64,000 nt of DNA, from contig NZ_VSSB01000002.1 in NCBI RefSeq assembly GCF_008122505.1, forward strand, positions 310,001 to 374,000. The letters run 5' to 3'. The position numbers and the translations under genes were made by a program. The notes beneath the pieces were generated by a model that was not told the origin of the DNA, made no database searches, and was given only the letters and a program-made list of their open reading frames with translations. Positions 60,173 through 64,000 of the stretch are shown one piece after another. Numbering within the stretch: position 1 is the first letter of the stretch; every line of letters begins with the position of its first letter. The DNA comes from Agromyces mariniharenae (GTDB taxonomy: Bacteria; Actinomycetota; Actinomycetes; Actinomycetales; Microbacteriaceae).

Positions 60173-60892
60173 TCAGTACGTCGGCGCGAAGCCCGGCCCG
60201 AACCGCTCGAAGAGCTGGGTCTTGCGGCGGATCGCCTCCTCGTCGGTGGGCAGGTCCCAGATGAAGACGTGGTCCGACGGCGAGTACTGCATCGTGCGCG
60301 CGGTCGTGATGATCTCGACGACCTCCTGCCGCTGGCCGAACAGGTCGGCGCCGGTCTGGTGCGCCGAGCGGACGATGGTGCCGAGCGAGTGGCCGTCGTC
60401 GGTCGAGAGCACATGCCCGATGTGATGCGAGCGGATGCCGCGGGCCTGCAGCCTGCGCAGCGGACGCGGCTCGGTGCCGTGCACGTTCGGCCAGCACACC
60501 TTGCAGCTGCGCACGCCCGAGAGACCCCGCGCGGACTCGCGGGTGACGAGTGCGGGCAGCGGGAGCCGGTAGGTGCGGTCGTCGTGCAGGCGCCGACGGT
60601 GGCCGGCGCTCCAGCGGGCCCGCAGGTCGAGGTGCGGCTCGAGGGATGCGCACTCGAGGCGGTGGAGCATCCGCTCGCTCGGCGACTCCATGTGGGTCAC
60701 CGCGAACTCCGCGCCCTCGGCGAACGCCTGGCGCAGCGCGTCGTGCTCCTCGGTGACGATCCGCTCGACCAGTGCGTCGATCGGGTCGACCGCGGCGACG
60801 CCGCGGACGGGCGTCATCAGGTCGACGATGCCCGCAGCCTCCTGCGGTCCTGAAGCAGGCTGCCTACGGCCTGCGGGCTCGGATCGGGTCAT
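60173..60892 (-). CDS. hypothetical protein, 239 aa
   Basis: A soluble actinobacterial protein: VDPIDALVERIVTEEHDALRQAFAEGAEF, SCKVCWPNVHG with two close Cys, RGIRSHHIGHVLSTDDG, and DHVFIWDLPTDEEAIRRKTQLFERFGPGFAPTY at the end. The Cys/His content could bind a metal. I do not recognise a family. ATG 60892 has GGAGGA upstream. Confidence 0.75.
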   Translation of the reverse strand: MTRSEPAGRRQPASGPQEAAGIVDLMTPVRGVAAVDPIDALVERIVTEEHDALRQAFAEGAEFAVTHMESPSERMLHRLECASLEPHLDLRARWSAGHRRRLHDDRTYRLPLPALVTRESARGLSGVRSCKVCWPNVHGTEPRPLRRLQARGIRSHHIGHVLSTDDGHSLGTIVRSAHQTGADLFGQRQEVVEIITTARTMQYSPSDHVFIWDLPTDEEAIRRKTQLFERFGPGFAPTY

Positions 60893-61095
60893 CCGCGTCC
60901 TCCGTCATCGGGCCCCGGGACCGGCCCTCGTTGCGAACATAGCGGAGCGGGATGCCGAGTCACCCCCCATCTGCTCGGGACACGCGGCCCCCAACCGGGG
61001 CACACGGCGAGCGGGTCGGGCGCATGCGGTTGACTGGAGGGCATGACCGCCGCCCTCCGCAGCACCGAACATCGGCCCGACGAAGGACTCGCTCG

Positions 61096-61374
61096 ATGAG
61101 CGCCGACCGCCAGGGCGGGAGCACCGCGCGGCGACGCGTCCCGCTGTTCGCGATCGTCGGGCTGCTGCTGGGCGTCCTTTCGCTCGCACTGCCGGCGGTA
61201 CCGGCGCTCGTCGCCGCGGCCGGCGGCATCATCCTCGGCGTGCTCGGCCGGCGGCAGTTCAGGCGCGACCCCGCCAACGGTCCGGGATGGGTGTCGCTCG
61301 CCGCGATCATCGTGAGCGGGTTCGTGTTCGTGAGCCAGGCGGTCATCCTCTCGGTCGTGTACTTCTCGGCGTGA
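61096..61374 (+). CDS. small DUF4190-like membrane protein
   Basis: A 92-residue protein with two membrane segments (FAIVGLLLGVLSLALPAVPALVAAAGGIILGVLG and VSLAAIIVSGFVFVSQAVILSVVYF) separated by RRQFRRDPANGPGW, the layout of DUF4190 proteins. AAGGAC precedes the ATG. Function unknown. Confidence 0.75.
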   Translation: MSADRQGGSTARRRVPLFAIVGLLLGVLSLALPAVPALVAAAGGIILGVLGRRQFRRDPANGPGWVSLAAIIVSGFVFVSQAVILSVVYFSA

Positions 61375-61414
61375 CCCTTCGCGCCCCGCGCGCCGCCGCG
61401 CCATGATGGAGCGC

Positions 61415-62368
61415 ATGGCCACCGATGCGCTGACCGCCGCGGCCGACGAGCTCTACGCCCTCGTGCCCGAGGAGTTCACCGCCGCCCGCAACGCACGCGC
61501 CAAGGACGCGAAGGCCGACGACAAGGCGCTCGGCCAGCGCATCGGCGAGTTCCGCAAGCCGTCGCCCGCCGCGTGGATCCTCAACCGGCTCGTGCGCGAG
61601 CAGCCCGACGCCGTCGACGAGCTCCTCGACCTCGGCGCCGACCTGCGCGACGCCCAGGCCGCCGGCGACGGCAAGACCCTCACGACCGTGGGCGCCGAGC
61701 GCCGGCAGCTCATCGCGGGCCTGCTGCGCCAGGCGACGCACATCGCGGATGCCGCGGACCGCTCGCCGTCGCGGGCGGTGCTCGACGAGGTCGAGCAGAC
61801 CCTCATCGCCGCCACCGTCGACGAGGCCGCCGGCGAGGCCCTGCGCACCGGACGACTCACCCGCGGCCTGCAGGCGGTGGGCTTCGAGCCCGTCGACCTC
61901 GACGGGGCCGTCGCCGGCGAGGCATCCGCTGCTCGACCCCGGAAGCTGCGGGCGGCGAAGCCAAGTGCCGCCACCGGTACCGCGAAGAAGACCGGCGCAG
62001 GCACGACGGGCGAGGAGACCGACGAGCAGGCCGAAGCGGATGCCGCGGCCGAGCGCGAGGCGGCCGCCCGCGCCGCCCGCGAGCAGGCCGACGCCGACGT
62101 GCAGGACGCGAAGGGTCGCCTCGACGCCGCCGCGAAGGCGCTCGCCGAGGCCGAGGACCTGCTGAAGGCCGCCGAGTGGAACGCCGATGAGCTCCGCGAC
62201 GAACGCCACGAGCTCGAGACGCGCCTCAAGGCGCTGCGATCCGAGATCGTCGACGCCGAGCGCGACGAGCGCGACGCCGAGCGGGTGCGGAACAAGGCCG
62301 AGGTGGCCGTCGACCGGGCGAAGGACGACGTCGACGCCGCCGAGGCGGCGCGCGACAAGCTCGGCTGA
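61415..62368 (+). CDS. conserved hypothetical protein with long coiled coil
   Basis: A 317-residue protein. Residues 1-150 hold a conserved actinobacterial domain (LYALVPEEFTAARNARAKDAKADDKALGQRIGEFRKPSPAAWILNRLVRE), then an Ala/Lys-rich linker and a highly charged coiled coil to the end (EREAAARAAREQADADVQDAKGRL ... RDERDAERVRNKAE). No catalytic motif. Possible role in DNA or envelope organisation is speculation. Confidence 0.8.
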   Translation: MATDALTAAADELYALVPEEFTAARNARAKDAKADDKALGQRIGEFRKPSPAAWILNRLVREQPDAVDELLDLGADLRDAQAAGDGKTLTTVGAERRQLIAGLLRQATHIADAADRSPSRAVLDEVEQTLIAATVDEAAGEALRTGRLTRGLQAVGFEPVDLDGAVAGEASAARPRKLRAAKPSAATGTAKKTGAGTTGEETDEQAEADAAAEREAAARAAREQADADVQDAKGRLDAAAKALAEAEDLLKAAEWNADELRDERHELETRLKALRSEIVDAERDERDAERVRNKAEVAVDRAKDDVDAAEAARDKLG

Positions 62369-62371
62369 GCG

Positions 62372-63727
62372 TCAGGTGCCGGGGACGGGCGGCTCCGGCG
62401 GTCCAGAGTCCTCCGAGCCGCCCGCCCGCCGCGAGCGACGCGGATTCGGCACGTACCGCGGCACGTAGAGCCACAGGATGCCCGCGCCGACGAACCCGAG
62501 CACGCCCATCGTCGCGCTCGCGGCCATGATCGAGACGGCCGACGTCACGCCGGCGAGGATGAGCGGCGCGACCGCTTGGCCCGCGTCGCCGATCGTGCGG
62601 AACGCGCCGAGGAACGGCGCCGGGTTCGCCTTCGGTGCGAGGTCGGCGCCGAGCGTGAGGATCACGCCGCTCGAGAGGCCGTTCGCGACGCCGAAGAGCA
62701 GCGCCACGAACGTGAACCACGCCTCGGCACCGGGCACGTCGTGCGTGAACGCGAGGACGAGGTGGCCCGTGCCGAGGCCGACGAGCCCCGGGATGGCGCT
62801 CCAGAGCCGGCCGAACCGGTCCATGACCTGGCCGCTCACGTAGAAGAGGGCGAAGTCGATCGCCGCCGAGACGCCGATCACGAGCGCGGCGGCCTCGGGC
62901 GGCATCCCGATCGACACCGCCCACAGCGGCAGGATCACCGTGCGGCTCGCGCGGACGGCCGCGAGCAGGCCGACGCCGCTGCCGATGCGCAGCAGCACCG
63001 CGCGGTAGGTCACGATCGCGCGGAACACGCCGTGCGACGCGGCATCCGCCTCGGCCTCGCCGGCCGTGCGCGCGACGTCCGAGCCGTCGCCCGCGCCCGC
63101 CGCAGCGGCATCCGCGGATGCCTCGCGCACGAGCCGCGCGGCCCCGAACACCCGCTCGGGGTCGGGCAGCACGATGAGCACGACGACGACCGCGAAGCAC
63201 GCCGCGACGAGCACCCAGAACACGACCTCCGACGAGCCGGTCCACGCGATGAGCGCGGCGGCGACGAACGGGCCGATGGCCCAGCCGGCGCGGAACACGC
63301 CCGCGAGCGTCGACAGCGCCCGCGCCCGTACCGCCTCGGGCACGTAGCTCGTGAGGAAGGCGTGCCGCGCGAGCCCGAACACGGCGGTCGCGAGGCCGAG
63401 CAGGAAGATGCCGATGCCGAGGGCGAGCTCGGTGGGGGAGGCGAGGGCGATGAGCACGCCGATGACGGCGAGCAGCGACGCGCCGATCATGGCGTTGCGC
63501 TCGCCGATGCGGGCGACGAGCCAGCCGGCCGGCAGGTCGCCCGCGAGCTCGCCGACCATGAGCATGGCCGCGATGAGGCCCGCGAGCGCGAGCGAGGCGC
63601 CGCGGTCGGTCGCGACGACCGGGATGACGGGGATGATCGCGCCCTCGCCGATCGAGAACAGCAGCGTCGGCAGGTAGGCCGGGAGGATGATCGAGCGCCA
63701 GGAGAACGGGGGCGTCGCGTCGGTCAT
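62372..63727 (-). CDS. MFS transporter
   Basis: A 451-residue major facilitator with about twelve helices. The loop 2-3 motif is GELAGDLPAGWLVARIGERNAM (G-x-L-x-D-R-x-G-R type), and a long hydrophilic, Ala/Asp-rich loop joins the two halves (about residues 205-245). Start ATG 63727 (MTDATPP). Probably a drug or metabolite exporter; substrate unknown. Three bases separate its stop from the convergent coiled-coil gene stop. Confidence 0.9.
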   Translation of the reverse strand: MTDATPPFSWRSIILPAYLPTLLFSIGEGAIIPVIPVVATDRGASLALAGLIAAMLMVGELAGDLPAGWLVARIGERNAMIGASLLAVIGVLIALASPTELALGIGIFLLGLATAVFGLARHAFLTSYVPEAVRARALSTLAGVFRAGWAIGPFVAAALIAWTGSSEVVFWVLVAACFAVVVVLIVLPDPERVFGAARLVREASADAAAAGAGDGSDVARTAGEAEADAASHGVFRAIVTYRAVLLRIGSGVGLLAAVRASRTVILPLWAVSIGMPPEAAALVIGVSAAIDFALFYVSGQVMDRFGRLWSAIPGLVGLGTGHLVLAFTHDVPGAEAWFTFVALLFGVANGLSSGVILTLGADLAPKANPAPFLGAFRTIGDAGQAVAPLILAGVTSAVSIMAASATMGVLGFVGAGILWLYVPRYVPNPRRSRRAGGSEDSGPPEPPVPGT

Positions 63728-63806
63728 CGACTTCGACGCTACACCCGGGGCGCGCGGCATCCGTGCCCCCGGTCGCGGCTTCACCGACGCGAGCGCCGGC
63801 GCTTCC

Positions 63807-64000
63807 TCACGGCGTCGTGCCGACCGCGCCGGTCGCGACGTTCCACGAGAACGTCATCGGCTCGGCGAGCGTCCCGTCGGGCCGTTGGCGCCGGTACGCG
63901 AACTTCACCGAGCGGAACTCCATTCCGACGGTCTGCTCGACCTCGCCGTCGGCCGAGCCCGTCGTGTGCACCGACGTTACGACGAGGTCCTCCATCGTCA
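63807..64000 (-). CDS. Hcp-like protein, C-terminal part
   Basis: The last ~64 codons of a gene that continues right of the window. EDLVVTSVHTTGSADGEVEQTVGMEFRSVKFAYRRQRPDGTLAEPMTFSWNV resembles the C-terminal strands of Hcp1-family proteins (the tube subunit of type VI secretion), in particular the VxFxYxxQxxDGTL...FxWxV ending. Actinobacteria lack type VI secretion, so a related secreted or structural role is likely. Partial; moderate confidence. Confidence 0.55.
   Translation of the reverse strand, partial: TMEDLVVTSVHTTGSADGEVEQTVGMEFRSVKFAYRRQRPDGTLAEPMTFSWNVATGAVGTTP

Overview
The window is high-GC actinobacterial DNA, most likely from a member of the Microbacteriaceae (an Agromyces- or Microbacterium-like organism). 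The evidence is strong GC bias with GC-ending codons, GTG starts, F420-type enzymes, an actinobacterial DUF3039 protein, a DUF222/HNH protein, a secretin-free Tad pilus locus, an IdeR/DtxR-type iron box, and a decamer (CGGATGCCGC / GCGGCATCCG) that recurs on both strands throughout. Most of the window is ordinary chromosome. Two short segments look acquired: 19486-22606, and a tRNA-Leu-associated island at 49038-52429.

Layout. 1-3.5 kb: the end of an ABC exporter operon, DUF3039 and pncB. 3.5-7.7 kb: an RhtA-like exporter and divergent LysR gene, then murI-rph-rdgB. 7.8-11.7 kb: an ABC exporter with its own NarL-type two-component system in one overlapping operon. 11.7-16.6 kb: a CDF metal exporter, an ECF41 sigma factor facing an epimerase with a recognisable ECF41 promoter between them, an epoxide hydrolase, and an AraC regulator separated from it by a 60-bp-period direct repeat. 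16.6-19.3 kb: DedA, an iron-box-controlled heme oxygenase and an LLM-class oxidoreductase. 19.3-22.6 kb: a lower-GC island with a DUF3037 protein plus HipA-like kinase pair, a DUF732 protein, strong hairpins and an orphan Cas2-fold-like protein. 22.8-27.8 kb: a DcuS/CitA-type two-component system divergent from a dctA-citE-like operon, with a tandem repeat array between them. 27.8-35.8 kb: hydrolase, SDR and TetR (with palindromic operator), a GH15 trehalase-like enzyme, small proteins, TetR/VOC, and a DUF222/HNH protein.

35.9-42 kb: a translationally coupled M20 hydrolase / diaminopropionate ammonia-lyase-like / ureidohydrolase operon with a divergent LysR regulator, then a cupin-like gene and a frameshifted LysR gene. 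42-45 kb: YkvA, a DUF1992 protein, an Imm-5-like protein and a BtrH-like protein. 45.2-48.6 kb: a FAD aromatic monooxygenase and an IclR regulator sharing a 17-bp operator, then a uracil-DNA glycosylase. 49.0-52.4 kb: a small island flanked by a duplicated tRNA-Leu 3' end, carrying thymidine kinase, two hypothetical or lipoprotein genes, a DHFR-like reductase and an integrase remnant, with a palindrome-containing motif at gene junctions. 52.4-55.3 kb: tRNA-Leu(UAG), a zwf paralogue, a PPOX-type oxidoreductase and a secreted protein. 55.4-60.0 kb: a Tad/Flp pilus operon including a short pilin gene. 60-64 kb: hypothetical proteins, an MFS transporter and the 3' end of an Hcp-like gene.

Local regulators sit beside or divergent from their likely targets at many places, and several of those spacers contain visible palindromes or direct repeats. 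The best candidates for undescribed biology are the DUF3037/HipA-like pair, the tRNA-Leu mini-island with its junction motif, the ureidohydrolase/diaminopropionate lyase operon, and the recurring CGGATGCCGC element that pairs head-to-head into hairpins between genes.
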